From Aphis gossypii (taxonomy: Eukaryota; Arthropoda; Insecta; Hemiptera; Aphididae), in assembly GCF_020184175.1 (NCBI RefSeq), contig NW_026083154.1, positions 1 to 64,000 of the forward strand: a DNA stretch of 64,000 nt, given 5' to 3'. Below are positions 23,035 to 33,800 of this stretch, piece by piece; within the stretch, counting starts at the first letter, position 1, and every line of letters starts with the position of its first letter. The notes under the pieces are model-generated. The model made no database searches. It saw only the letters and a list, made by a program, of their open reading frames with translations, and was not told the origin of the DNA. Both the position numbers and the translations under genes were made by a program.

Positions 23035-24270
23035 ACACCGACTGAAATTATTTTTTAATTTCATTCTTATTTATCCATGAATTATGAGAATTTTTAAACC
23101 CTATCCATTTAACATATATCTGATTCCCCTTCTTTCGTATAATTTTTTCGATTAAATAATCATTAGGAAAATTTGTTTTAGATATTTCTTCGGTGTAAAA
23201 ACAACTGGCTATTGGTTCATCATGATAATCGTGTAACTGATAAGTAGGTGGTTCTGTTTTGTTTATTTTTACTTGTGAATATTTCTGTTGACCAATTAGG
23301 TAAAAATCCTTTTGTGAAAACTCCTTTCTGAGTGCTTATTCGAACTTTATCTCCAACATGAAATTTTACTTCCTATTACGATTGTGCGTTGTTTCAAAGT
23401 CACTAGTGCAGGATTTTCTTCCGCCTGGACTGTGTCATCCCGATCGTTCTATGTTTTGAATTGTTGTAATTATCTATCAGGATGGGTAAAATAGATAACC
23501 ATTTATGTGAACCCTGAGCAGTAAACTCTCTATACATGTTTGTTTTTAAAGTTCGGTTAAACCTTTCTACAAAACAAGCTTTCGTCGTTGAATATGTGCT
23601 ATACTTTTTTATATTATGCTTTGTCATTAAAATATCAAATTTCAAATTGTAAAATTCTTTTCCATTATCTACCTGCAGCAGTTTAGGCGATCTACTTATA
23701 AGTATTTTTGACATGGCACCGGTCACTTCACAAGCCGTTTTTGTTTTTAATGGAATAGCCCAGGCGAATTTCGTGAAGCAGTCAATCACACAGAGAATAT
23801 ACTTCTATCCATTGTTTTTCTTTGAAAATGGTATCATCTCGACCAAGTCTGCCTGCCATAAATCGTTTTTTCCGTAAACATTTACTGTTCGTCTAGTATA
23901 ATTTTTCCTAGCCGGTCTGTGAAGTTCGATTGCTATATCACGTTTAGACATTAAGTATTTTCTTTGTTATACCGGATTCATAGAGTTCTTCAAAAATAGA
24001 TAATATTTCGTTTGAAACTCCGGTGTTTTCCGCAGGTTGAGAGGCTAAAAGAAGTCTTAATCTATCAACCAACTCATTCGTATCATTCCAATATACTAAT
24101 TATGCGTTTGTAATTGCACACCGGTCCCCGAGGAAATAGCTTACAAATAATTTGTTTATACTTGCACCACCTTGCTTAATTTTGTACCGTCCAGCGTTAA
24201 ATGTGCCGATGTTTGAATAAGTATTGATTTATATGTATTTAATCACTATCAGTATATTGCATTGGATATC
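23035..24270 (-). pseudogene. Polinton integrase (rve core + chromodomain)
   Basis: Minus strand. The upstream part (24100-23800) has a helical ELVDRLRLLLASQPAENTG segment and RRTVNVYGKND before the core. The DDE-type rve core runs 23789-23403: MIDCFTKFAWAIPLKTKT (first D), LLQVDNGKEFYN (second D), then the CFVERFNRTLKTNMYREF helix with the catalytic E. A C-terminal chromodomain remnant lies at 23130-23050 (KIIRKKGNQIYVKWIGF). Several stops and shifts: near 23960, 23800, 23400 and 23250. Retrovirus-like integrase that inserts the Polinton. Neighbouring ATPase and 24285-24671 genes share its strand. Confidence 0.8.
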
Positions 24271-24284
24271 TAGAAAACAATAAC

Positions 24285-24671
24285 TCAACGAGCCCCGGTT
24301 GTTAGCTGATAAGATGAATCATTGATAATTATTTCATTGTTTTTAAATTTTACTTCTTCATGACCTAATTTAATAACACCATCAGATTTTTTTCTTGGAC
24401 CATATATTTTATCTTTCTCACATTCTTCTAATGACCGGTAAGTTCCCGTCCAATTATCGGTAGCTAAATCTTCAATTTCATTCGAAATGTCATTATCATT
24501 ACCTGCTTCGGAAGTTTGTGGTGTTGGCGATTGGTTATGTAATTTGTTCAGAGGTTCGATTATTGGTTTAAATGTTTGTGATACATAAGATTGAATATCG
24601 GCATCACCTCTTTTTAATGCTTCAAATTTACGTTTAATGTTTTCCTTAGCAATAACTAATTCGTTCAACAC
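24285..24671 (-). CDS. Polinton protein of unknown function (coiled-coil N-terminus)
   Basis: A frame of about 128 codons without ATG at its visible start (opens in GTG context at 24671; the frame continues upstream as HGRDDSTVLNEL). The N-terminal half is helical and charged (AKENIKRKFEALKRGDADIQ), the middle is Ser/Thr/Asn-rich and acidic, and a small domain follows (WTGTYRSLEECEKDKIYGPR). The end is DSSYQLTTGAR. It directly follows the packaging ATPase with about 33 bp between, as if one transcript. No recognised domain; could be a virion structural or scaffold protein (guess). Confidence 0.5.
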   Translation of the reverse strand: MLNELVIAKENIKRKFEALKRGDADIQSYVSQTFKPIIEPLNKLHNQSPTPQTSEAGNDNDISNEIEDLATDNWTGTYRSLEECEKDKIYGPRKKSDGVIKLGHEEVKFKNNEIIINDSSYQLTTGAR

Positions 24672-24704
24672 TGTACTATCGTCTCTTCCATGGTTAATAT
24701 CGTA

Positions 24705-25385
24705 CTATAGTGTTTTATATAACGATAACGTGTCAAAACCGTGTCGATATCGTCCGTTGTCACGTTCACAGTCCTTACTTATTACGACGAAATTGAATCT
24801 CCCTTTACTCCAACACAAAGTACAAAACTCTTTAAACTCGGGATAATTCATATCACCAGAGCAGTGTTCCATGTAAACGTGTTTTAAATTAGTCTCATCT
24901 TGCTTGAATAATATTATCATGTTGCTATTATCTCGAATAAGTTGTTTTGGTATGCGTGCGAATGATTGCGCCAGATAGAACACATCAATGTTGTTATGTC
25001 TACAGCGCGTGTAGTATGAACGTACAATATTCTGATTTTCACATAAAATATCGTCAAATATAAAAACAGAATCTGGTAATGCTTTTTCTGGAGGATAACC
25101 TCATCGTTTTCATGAAAAGTGATAACTGTACTCCGTCCACATCTTTTAAAATTTTACAAAGCATTTTATATTTCGGTTGATCGAGTATATATAAACGTTA
25201 TGAAATCGTATACCATTGATATTAGTCAATAAGGCATAAATTAAATTCGTTTTACCACATCCAGAAGGACCAACAACTAAAGCACGATAGGTATTTGGTA
25301 AAAGCGCTCCATGTCTTGATTCACGAGTCGTAGGTGGGTCGATATTTTCCACTGTAAGTTTTATTTGTTGATCGACAAACTTCAT
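24705..25385 (-). pseudogene. Polinton packaging ATPase (FtsK/HerA type)
   Basis: The start is set at ATG 25385 (MKFVDQQIKLTVENI), the usual beginning of this family. The upstream in-frame start at 25451 would overlap the divergent PLA2 gene. Walker A is VVGPSGCGKTN, preceded by RHGALLPNT. The Walker B region (hydrophobic strand then DD, FIFDDIL) is around 25060, in a shifted frame. A block with DVFYLAQSFARIPKQLIRDN (the Q sensor region) follows, then CTLCWSKGRFNFVV. Frameshifts near 25140 and 25000. Drives genome packaging into the capsid. Divergent start with 25445, only about 60 bp apart, so a bidirectional promoter is likely. Confidence 0.82.
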
Positions 25386-25444
25386 TATAATATAATGATT
25401 ATGTATAAATAGCTGTGTAATTTTTGTAATCTGACCATTACACG

Positions 25445-26336
25445 ATGTCACCCGTTCGAAGAAACAACAAGAATAAAGGCGGAGGTATAATTAACACTCT
25501 TATAAATAAATTACCATTTGAACTTCATTTACCAGGTAATTCTAAACTCTACCACACACACACACATACACACACATAAACTAACAATATCACTTTACAA
25601 GTTTATAGTTTTTATTTATCATTTTAGGTTATCAGTACTGCGGTGCGGGGACTAAATTGAGAAAATGGTTGGATCGTGGTGATAAAGGTATCAATCCTTT
25701 AGATTCGGCGTGTAAAGAACACGATATCGCTTATGATCACAGCAAATCTTTGACAGATCGTCAAAAAGTAGATTATACATTAGAAAATAGGGCTTGGAAT
25801 AGATTCAAGTCAAAAGACTCAAATTTAAAAGAAAAGGCTGCAGCGGTGTTAGTCACAACGGGCATGAAGGCAAAACGTAAAATTGGTGCAGGATGTGGAT
25901 TCAAAGCTGCTATAAAGGCGGCTAAAAATGTACTCAAAAAAAATATTAATGAAAAAAACCTGATGAAATTAACAAAAAAATGTGTTGCGGCAGCTAAAAA
26001 AATATTCCGTAAAAACGGCAAGAAATCTCGAGTACCTCGTGTCATACCTACACCAAAAACTGGTGGTATGTTACCGTTGATACCAATTTTTGCTGGCTTA
26101 TCTGCTTTCGGAGCGCTAACAGGTGGCATTGCTAACGTTGTAAAACCGTTAGTGAATTTAATAGAAATGAACCTTCACATTTGGGCAGAGGATTATATCT
26201 CGCACCTAATAAAGGCGGCACGTATAAAATAGAGAAAGGAAAGGGACTATATCTCGCTCCACACGGAGGTGGTTCGTATAAAAGAAAGGGTACCCGTAAA
26301 TCTTTAAAGAAAACTCCAAAACGGCAAAAAAACTAA
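25445..26336 (+). pseudogene. PLA2-like / basic minor capsid protein of the Polinton
   Basis: Exon 1 is 25445-25535 (donor GTAATT) and exon 2 starts at 25628, in phase. The phospholipase A2-like domain is clear: YQYCGAGTKLRKW (calcium loop) and DSACKEHDIAYDHSK (catalytic His-Asp), followed by a long Lys/Ala-rich basic region and a hydrophobic glycine-rich segment (GGMLPLIPIFAGLSAFGAL). After a one-base shift near 26170 the C-terminus shows two GLYLAP repeats and a basic tail, ending at TAA 26334-26336. Parvoviral VP1-type PLA2 domains help virions leave endosomes. Here the role is inferred from the fold alone. Confidence 0.78.
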
Positions 26337-26395
26337 TTTCTACGTTACCCAAAAGAGCGCTGTATGATTAGGAAATTATAAAACATGCGCGCATA

Positions 26396-26696
26396 ATGAA
26401 AATACCTCATTTCATCGGAGTGTTTTCTAGAGATAGGTTACCTCCACGACCAAAGCATAAAGAATCAGCGGTTATCAATTTGGACATTGAAAAAAGTACA
26501 GGAACTCATTGGGTAGCGTATAAAAAATTGGAAAACAAGTTACATACTACGACAGTTTTGGTAATCTACCGCCTCCACTAGAACTACAGTCGTACCTCAG
26601 TGGATGTAACATACAGTATATTACACTAGGCATCAATGTTATAACACATTTAATTGCGGGCATTTGTGTTTGAAATTTTTATCATGTACACGATAA
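26396..26696 (+). pseudogene. Polinton maturation protease (adenain/Ulp1-like cysteine protease)
   Basis: Plus-strand fragments over three frames carry the catalytic pattern: GTHWVAY (His), YYDSFGNLPPPLEL (the D/N position and the conserved PPP-x-EL) and, near 26650, NCGHLCLKFL (nucleophile Cys). Shifts lie near 26545 and 26640. The N-terminus IPHFIGVFSRDRLP matches the usual start of this protein, and an ATG at 26396 fits, though a few residues upstream may be missing. It would cleave capsid precursors. The 3' end overlaps the minor capsid start by about 13 bp. Confidence 0.72.
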
Positions 26697-27158
26697 CATT
26701 AAATGGTAATTCCAGTGAAATGTCATGTGATATTTTTCCACCGTTAGAAGTAAAAAATATATCGCAGCTGTGTCTTTTAAGTCTGCAAACACATAATTCT
26801 ATACCAAACATAGAACCGGATTGTAATACGATAGGATTTCGCAATTCGCTCGGCAAATGTGTAAATGTAACTATACCAACGGGATCATATAAATAATTAA
26901 TTTGGAGTCAACGATTCAAAAACTCTTACCAATCATGTTACTTTGTTTCAACTCAAGGCTGATAGCAGCACATTAAAATGTTCAATGACGTGTAGTCATG
27001 ATATTGATTTCACGATTGAACATAATATATCCAAAATATTAGGTTTTGAAAATAAAGTTTACTCTGAAAACACAAAGCATGAATCTGAACTGATAGTTAA
27101 CATAATGAAAGTTAACTGTATAAAAATAGATTGCAATCTAATTTCTGGTTCATTCAGT

Positions 27159-27511
27159 TGTTATGTACGCATTAGCCATTAGTATATAGTATAAGTCTTT
27201 TGTATTAAATATAAGAGTATATTATTGTAGTCTGTCGATAACGCTTAATGTGTAGGCGGCTCTGAGAAAATTGTAGCTACGCGACATCCGCGAGCGAGCC
27301 GCAGAGTCAGTCGATCCAGCACTCTTAAAACTGTACGTCGTCTCGACGACCATTAACTTATTGTACATTGAACTAAATGCTTCGACTCATTTTAAAATTA
27401 TATTAGTATAAAAAATTCTTATAACTGTTTGTTGTACTTTTTCTAAAAAAATCTGAACCTCACACTTCCGAAAAACAACGTTCGAACGGAACAACCCGGA
27501 CGAGCACAACA
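27159..27511. mobile_element. Solo LTR (353 bp), 4-bp TSD CAGT
   Basis: Starts TGTTATGTACGC and ends GAGCACAACA. It is flanked by CAGT on both sides (27155-27158 and 27512-27515). TG...CA ends and a 4-bp duplication fit a Ty3/Gypsy LTR. It lies within the minor capsid coding region, 4-8 bp from the ISL2EU left end. The body includes CpG-rich TCTCGACGACC and a putative polyadenylation region (ATTTTAAAATTATATTAG). Confidence 0.75.
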
Positions 27512-27873
27512 CAGTAATGGTATAGACGTCGTGCAGCCATCGGAAAACAGCGCGCTCTGGTAGTTAATAGTTTAAACTGTTACAGGATTCAAATATTTGA
27601 ATGAAATAGGTATTACGAACAAAAACTAGTTTTTATGCATCATTATTTATCCATACTTTACATTTTACTTCACAATTATAATTATAAACAAGTTCGTCAT
27701 CATATTCATGTATTAAGTCTTAAAAACTATTCATGCATTTTCATGTCTGTTGCCTTGTTGGTAAATAAAAAAGAAAATAATATGATCACTATAGTACTAT
27801 ACCTACTTCGTAAACATGTTAACTTATTAACTTATTATTGTAATCAAAAATGATCATTTGTCTCAGATACCTT

Positions 27874-27932
27874 GGTCCTAGGCATAGATAATAAAGATTA
27901 TCTTTATTCATTGTTATCTATGGTCCTAGGCA
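27874..27932. repeat. Mini-foldback element flanked by GGTCCTAGGCA direct repeats
   Basis: CATAGATAATAAAGATTATC and its near-mirror (CTTTATTCATTGTTATCTATG) form a short hairpin. GGTCCTAGGCA lies on both sides (27874-27884, 27922-27932). The hairpin end CATAGATAATAAAG is shared with foldbacks at 56191-56406 and 59852-60050. Confidence 0.55.
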
Positions 27933-28130
27933 AGTAGTGATTATTAAGTTATTAATTAAATCTTATTTTTTTTATATCAATATAATCAGTCAATGGGCAC
28001 TTGCAAGTTGCAACTGCTGTACATTTTAATAGTTAATATACTAGATAGGTACATACCAAAATTTTAAGCTCAAGTTTTAGAATTTACAACTTTCATTTTA
28101 TTTTCAATTACCCATTTTTGTTTCATAATG

Positions 28131-29723
28131 ACTCAAATAAAAATTCTCATCAAATTTGTTGTGTGGTTAACTGCAATAATACATACAAGAATACTACTAA
28201 TACTATATTTTACAACTTTCCTAATCGATCATACCAAAAAGATTTGAAGTTTCAATGGATAAAGGTTGTTAACAGACTTGAGTAATTACCTATTTAATTA
28301 AATTACATTCTCGTTAATAGTAAAAGCATAGCTAAATTACTTATGTTAAATATTTAAAAATAATATTTCCTTAAAATTCTTAGTAACAAAAATGATGTTA
28401 TTTAATTTAGTAACCTAATCCTCGCAGTGTGATATGTAGTAAGCATTTTGTTGGAAACAAGCGGTCAAATGATCCTAGAAGTCCTTCTTATGTACCTTCA
28501 TTATTCCCTAAAGTGTACAAGAAGAAGCTAATTGATTCAAACCAAGCAGATGAAAGGTACAAACGGATTTTAAACAGAAAGATTCAAACTACAACTATTA
28601 CAGAAAAAATAGAAACAGATACTGAAAATGGTTTTTTGGTAGAGAATAGCTGTACTTCACAGTTTGCAAGTGTTGGCATTCAAGTGGGTTTTGATAACTG
28701 TGGTAATAACAATTTTAATTTTTCTTGTATTCATGAAGGTAATAGTGTTTCCACACAAGCTTGTATTCCATTTTCCTTTTCAAACTATTTGAATTGTGGT
28801 AGTAAGCCAACATCTTCTGACAAAGCTTGTGGTGTAGACCACAGAGAAAGTTTATCTTGCTTATCTTGTGAAGCATTTCACGGTTTTGAATCCATTAAAA
28901 ATGAAAAATCTCTTAAAGACATTACTGGCACTTCTTTTTCAGTTTTTAATATACTGCTCAAGTTAATGCCTAATGTCAATCGTTTGGTGGTCTCTAAGGA
29001 AAATGCTTTATTAATATTTTTGATGAAATTGAAATTAGGTTTAACTTATTCCTCTTTGGCTGTATTTTTTGGAGTACACCGAACAACAATATCTAGAATA
29101 TTTACAGATATCCTTCTTACATTAAACGTAAAAACAAAAAATTTAATATTCTGGCCTAATAAGAGAACTATTTCAGCTTTGCTTCCTGAAGCATTTAAGA
29201 AGAACTATCCAAACTGTAGATGCATAATCGATTGCACAGAGTTAAAAGTAGAACAACCTAATACTGTAGAACAGAAAGTTTACATGTATTCAAGGTACAA
29301 AGGGTCTTATACTGTTAAATTTTTAGTAGCCATAACACCTAATGGTATGATTAGTTTTGTGTCAAAATGTTATGGTGGTCGGTCTAGTGACTCATTTATA
29401 ACCAATGATAGTGGGTTTTTAGCTCTTTTAGAATCTGGTGATGAAGTTCTTTCCGACAAAGGATTCCCAGGAATAAAAACACAGATGAAAATGTTGTCAT
29501 TGTAATGCCTCCATTTTTACACAATGGTAGATTTTCAGAAGATGAAATTCTAGAAACCTATAATGTAGCAAGTGTAAGAATACATGTAGAACGGTTGTTT
29601 GCTAGGTTGAAGACGTTTGGCATACTTAATAAATTAACTATCGATTACTTACCATATATTGATAACATAGTTCATATGTGCTGTGTTTTGACAAACATGC
29701 AAGCACCTATTATTAAGCAATAA
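28131..29723 (+). pseudogene. THAP-finger DDE_Tnp_4 transposase (ISL2EU type)
   Basis: Exon 1 (to 28281, donor GTAATT) encodes the THAP finger front: CCVVNCNNTYKNTTN, IFYNFPNR and FQWIKVV. Exon 2 (from 28428) completes it with VICSKHFVGNKR, giving the C-x(2-4)-C...C-x2-H zinc site, then SPSYVPSLFP. A Ser/Cys-rich linker follows. The DDE_4 part has an HTH (YSSLAVFFGVHRTTISRIF) and catalytic sites IIDCTELKVEQP (D), LSDKGFPG (D) and, after a one-base shift near 29475, VRIHVERLFARLKTF (E). All three acids are present. Ends at TAA 29723. The first codon is not certain. One shift is the only break, so the copy is young. It cuts the element out and inserts it; the THAP finger should bind the TIRs. 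Confidence 0.83.
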
Positions 29724-29947
29724 TTTTTTAAATACTTTCATATTTTATACATTTATACAGCTGCATAGAGATAGTAATGGAGGCATTAGTATATTTATAT
29801 TTTAGATAATAAATAAGTTACTTACATATTTCATTAAAACTTTTAAAACATTTTAGTTCTACTTACATATTTTAGTATGATTAATATTAAAACTTGTATT
29901 TTATTTATTGACACATTTATATTTGTTATATAATATTTTATACCTAG

Positions 29948-31718
29948 TTAGGTATAACAAATTGGTAAATAAAATGAATAATAAAAATTTTCTAATTTTG
30001 GTATTGTATCTGATAAAAATTGTTCATCCTTTTTAACCAACAATAATTCTGGTTTAATGTTGTTGTAAATAAAAAAATCACATTCATTCAACCCTGTAGT
30101 GAACATTAATATCTGGCATTGTGTGTAGTATATATGACTTTTTTTCAGACCAACTTTTCCATCAATCATTTTTAAATAGCTTAAATTAGGTACATTAGTA
30201 ATAGGATCAATAATGTCTTTATCTTTAAATGAAATTGGACATTTAATTTCTAGAACTTTTTGTGGTGTACCATCAACTATAACTATTCCATCTGGTGTAG
30301 CGCAAATCCATGGTTTCTTTATATGAATGACTAGTCCACATTTTATTACCAATAAGTTAACCATCTTGGAATATACTTCAAAAGCTATATTTTCAGTTTG
30401 TAGTCCATAAGTTACATTTACTGCAGCTTTTCCTGTTAATTGTTTGTTATTATATAAAGTTTTTGCTAGAGCCAGTTTTTTTTTCATCTGTCTTGGTTTT
30501 TGAAGTCTTGATTTTATGAGCTTTATTACTTGCTGAAATCCTAAATTTTCTATGTTTTTACCAAACATTACTAGATTGTTCTAGAGTCTTATTAAAAATA
30601 CATTTTATATCTTCTTCAGAAACATGAATGTAATTAAAAAAAAATTCTGATGACTTGAAGTCTAAAGGAAAGTTACACTCTTCAAGTTTAAAAAAACAAT
30701 TATTTTTGAATAATTTTTGCTTGCATATGATAACATTTAAGTATGAATTATATAAATCAAAATTAATTGATTCTTCAACATGGTTAATGATAAATTGTAT
30801 TGTATCTTCACATACTATATCTACTTGTGTTTGTGTTTCAATTTTCAAATTATAACTCAATGGACAAGACAATGACAACAGATTGGAATTTTCAATGAAA
30901 TAATTTTTATCAACAGGAGCTACATCTATAAACGAGGTTTTTTTGGATGAAATAACTCTGAAATTTGTTTGCCTTTTTTATATTTTTCTTCACCAGCTTT
31001 AGACGGCTTACCCCATGTTTAAGGTAAATCAGTTTTTGATGACGACTCTTCATTGTTAATATAGTAGTAAACAGCACCAATGTGTTTACATTTTTCACCA
31101 GCCCCAGCAGCACATTCACAGTTTGCAGTCTTGATTACCCTTGAACCGTCAAGCTAATAAAATAGGAAAAGCCATGATTTGTCGATAACTGTCTAATAAA
31201 TTCAAAATACAAGTATTAGTACCTACCTAGGTACTTGTCTTAATTGTGATTGTAATGAAATAATTTTTGAATATTTTTAACTATATAATGTATTTAAAAT
31301 TGGTAGGTATATACTATATTTATTTTGTGTACCTATCTTTCATATTATGAGCTTATTTTAAGTAAAAATGTAAAACTTTAAGTTAAATAGTAAAAACTAA
31401 TAATATACTATTGTTTTTTAAATATATAGTATTACTTATTTCATAAGTAACATACAGAACACTATTAATAAAAAAAAATTATGAATGTAAAAAAAAAAAT
31501 ATGGTTGAACTCACTTCAATCTTTACTCTGTAAGGTGGAGAAGTAACAGAAGCTTGTCTTATAACTTGACCACTTATAAAACATGGACCCATAATAGTTT
31601 TGAGTTCTTGGACATTTATGACATGTCCACTTTTAAGTAAATTTAATGATTTATCTTTATTATATTTTTTATTAGAAAAAATAGTTTGAATACCATAATG
31701 TAATATTAAATCACTCAT
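29948..31718 (-). pseudogene. SWIM-finger YqaJ nuclease (second ISL2EU protein)
   Basis: Exon 1 31718-31515 starts MSDLILHYGIQTIF and ends at a GTGAG donor. Exon 2 from 31153 continues in phase and carries a SWIM zinc finger (ANCECAAGAGEKCKHIGAVY; C-x-C...C-x-H). A KPSKAGEEKYKKGK block follows with stops near 31020 and 30930. 30878-30558 is a helical linker, and 30568-29948 is the YqaJ fold with all key residues: YGLQTENIAFEVY, then ICATPDG, VLEIKCP, YYTQCQILMF and a C-terminal ENFYYSFYLP. The D...E-x-K nuclease triad is intact. Breaks: at least two stops and one shift, all upstream of the nuclease core. Role in transposition is unknown; gap processing after excision is a reasonable guess. 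Confidence 0.78.
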
Positions 31719-32260
31719 TGTTTATTTTAGTTTTAACAAAAGAACAAATAAGTACCAAATAATAACTATCTAAAAATATTAGTTGTTTTATACTTTCTAG
31801 TTTTCTACTATAAATTAATATAAGTCAGTTACTAACTGACAGTATAAGCAGTCACGCAGTATAACTGATAACAACTTTAATCATTGTTTTCAAGGTATTG
31901 ATTGAACATATTACATTAATTGTGTTACAATTTCAAATACGAATATCGAATAACAAGTATTTATTCTTAAAATACCATTGAAACGTGCGTAATAATATCC
32001 TGTAAGTACTTCATAAATAGTCAACCTGGAGCGCTAGCTGTACTCCTGCACGGCGTCTATACCGAGCCAGACGATACACGAGTTTTTCCCTTCTTCGCCG
32101 CCTGGACATAAAATCATTGAAGTTCCAAAACATTTAGTTTTCTACCGGCTTAATTCCACGTCTATAAGTAAAGTAAATATAGTGCTAAGAGATCAAGATA
32201 ATAACTTAATCAATTTAAGAGGGGAGCCAATCACAATTCGTTTACAAATTAAACATAAAG

Positions 32261-32440
32261 ATGGCTATTAAGTTCAACAGTTATATAAAAAGAAATGTTA
32301 TCAAGAAAATCAATAGTTCTACTAGCAAGATTAATACGTCAAGACGTACACCGATTGTAAAGAAACTAACCAAAAACAATCTATCATTTCTACGCTCTTT
32401 AAAAGTTCTCACATCATGGATGAAATGTATTTGGACGTAG
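32261..32440 (+). CDS. 59-aa basic Polinton protein overlapping minor and major capsid genes
   Basis: ATG 32261 lies inside the last codons of the minor capsid gene, and the stop TAG (32438-32440) lies inside the major capsid start (ATG 32416). The product (MAIKFNSYIKRNVIKKINSS...) is rich in Lys/Ser/Thr/Asn and has the NNLSFLRSLKVLTS motif. Small basic ORFs in this position with an N-x-x-FL-x-SL motif occur in related Polintons as I recall. Overlaps on both ends suggest translation from one polycistronic mRNA, or nested expression. No breaks. Function unknown; core-binding or capsid cement are possibilities. Confidence 0.5.
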   Translation: MAIKFNSYIKRNVIKKINSSTSKINTSRRTPIVKKLTKNNLSFLRSLKVLTSWMKCIWT

Positions 32441-33662
32441 CTGGCGGATATGAAGAAGATTGCAAAATAACTCAAATGCAGTACCACTCTTTCCTTCCGT
32501 ATTCGACTACAGCTTTATCCAATAACGATGAAATTAGAATATCTATTCAAAATATGGACGCTTACACATTGCCTTGCGAGAGCTATCTTTACATTGAAGG
32601 TAAATTAAATATACCTGCAGATATTACAGCAGAGAAGGGTGAATTCAACTTTACAAATAATGGCTTAGCATTTTTATTTTCTGAAATCCGATATGAAATT
32701 AACGGAGTGGAAATACAAAAATTAAAATCTCTGGAATATCTTCGAGTCTTAAAGGTTTTTGCTCGCACACTCCGAGTGAATTGAACAATCTACAAAATGC
32801 TGCTTGGGACGTAGATATGGATGCCAGTGAAAATAAACATTTCATGTTAAATAACAAATTCGCTGGTTGTATCCCGCTCAAACACTTGTTTGGATTTTGT
32901 GAAGATTATAAAAAAATACTACTCAACTGTAATCAACAAATAATTTTAAACAGATCGTCTACAGATTTTGATGAGTTGTATGTTTTGACGACAACTCCTA
33001 ATGAAAAACTTAAAAAAGTAGCCATTGAATTAAATAAAATTATCTGGAAGATGCCCATCATCAGAGTTAGTGATAAAGAAAAAATAAAACTGTTAAAAGT
33101 ATTAGACTCTCGTAAACCAGTTGCATGTGCGTTCAGAAATTGGGACTTGTGCGAGTATCCAGTTCTCCCTCAGAACACTTCTCATTCGTGGACGGTAAAA
33201 TCAAGCAGTTTGTTGGAGAAACCTAGATTTGCATTAATCGGACTTCAAACCGATCGAAAAAATAATTCATTTAATCCATCAGGACGATTCGATCACTGCT
33301 ATTTGAAAAACCTAAAAGTACATTTAAACTCTGAAGTATATCCATATGAAGATTTTCGTGCAGATTTCACAAACAATGTTACGGCTATATTGTACAAGGC
33401 ATATGCTGAATTCCAGAAATCGTACTACGAGAGAGAGTATAGTGACCCTTTACTTCCTAAAAATATTTTTCAACAATTTGTACCAATCGTAGTCGTGGAT
33501 TTATCACGACAGAATGACAACGTAAAATCATCGACTGTAGATTTACGAATTGAATTCGAAACAGACAAGGCCATTCCAGCAAAAACCGCAGCTTATTGTC
33601 TCATTTTACACGATCAAATTATAACTTATAACCCGTTTAATGGTGATGTAAGGAAATTGTAA
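32416..33662 (+). pseudogene. Polinton major capsid protein (double jelly-roll)
   Basis: ATG 32416 (MDEMYLDVAGGYEEDCKITQ). First jelly-roll signals: NMDAYTLPCESYLYIEG and RYEINGVEIQ. A one-base shift near 32730 separates this from the rest, which runs to TAA 33662: CIPLKHLFGFCEDYKKILLN, an IWKMPIIRVSD strand, and late PRFALIGLQTDRKNN and VYPYEDFRADF. About 415 aa, short for the family but with both halves present. Hexon-like capsid shell protein. The single shift is its only break. Confidence 0.8.
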
Positions 33663-33800
33663 ATAGTTTGTAAAAATAAAAAACTTATTTTAAAAAAAAA
33701 AAAAATTATGATGTTTTTATTTAATTATTCGCCATATTTAAATATAATTATAAACATTTTTTTTTTCTGATTGTATTACAATAAAATATTACATAATAAA

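Larger units (their letters stand above)
27520..32062. mobile_element. ISL2EU-type (PIF/Harbinger-related) transposon: THAP-DDE4 transposase + SWIM-YqaJ nuclease
   Basis: Imperfect long TIRs: GGTATAGACGTCGTGCAG at 27519 and, inverted, CTGCACGGCGTCTATACC ending at 32063. Inner matches continue (CTTACAGGATxxT..., about 85 bp with mismatches). No target duplication is obvious. If the ends are taken as GTATAGACG/CGTCTATAC, the host minor-capsid frame stays continuous across the site. The two genes are convergent: transposase plus, nuclease minus. From memory, ISL2EU elements encode a DDE_4 transposase and a YqaJ nuclease, which fits. Length about 4.54 kb. Confidence 0.75.
26684..32271 (+). pseudogene. 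Penton-like minor capsid protein, split by solo LTR and ISL2EU element
   Basis: The 5' part (26684-27158) starts MYTITLNGNSSEMSCDIFPP and includes PTGSYK, after which come a stop at about 26894 and frame changes. A second block (26943-27158) has ADSSTLKC and the strand pattern NIMKVNCIKIDCNLISG. The 3' part (32064-32271) begins QTIHEFFPSSPPGHKIIEVP and ends QIKHKDGY. The 4.9 kb between is a solo LTR plus an ISL2EU-type element, and the reading frame is consistent on both sides. The single jelly-roll penton-like protein sits at capsid vertices. The overlap with the next ORF (32261) is intact. Confidence 0.72.

Noticed and set aside
25773..26129. 118-codon minus-strand ORF
   Set aside because: Antisense to the PLA2-like protein's Lys/Ala-rich part; codon bias makes both strands open.
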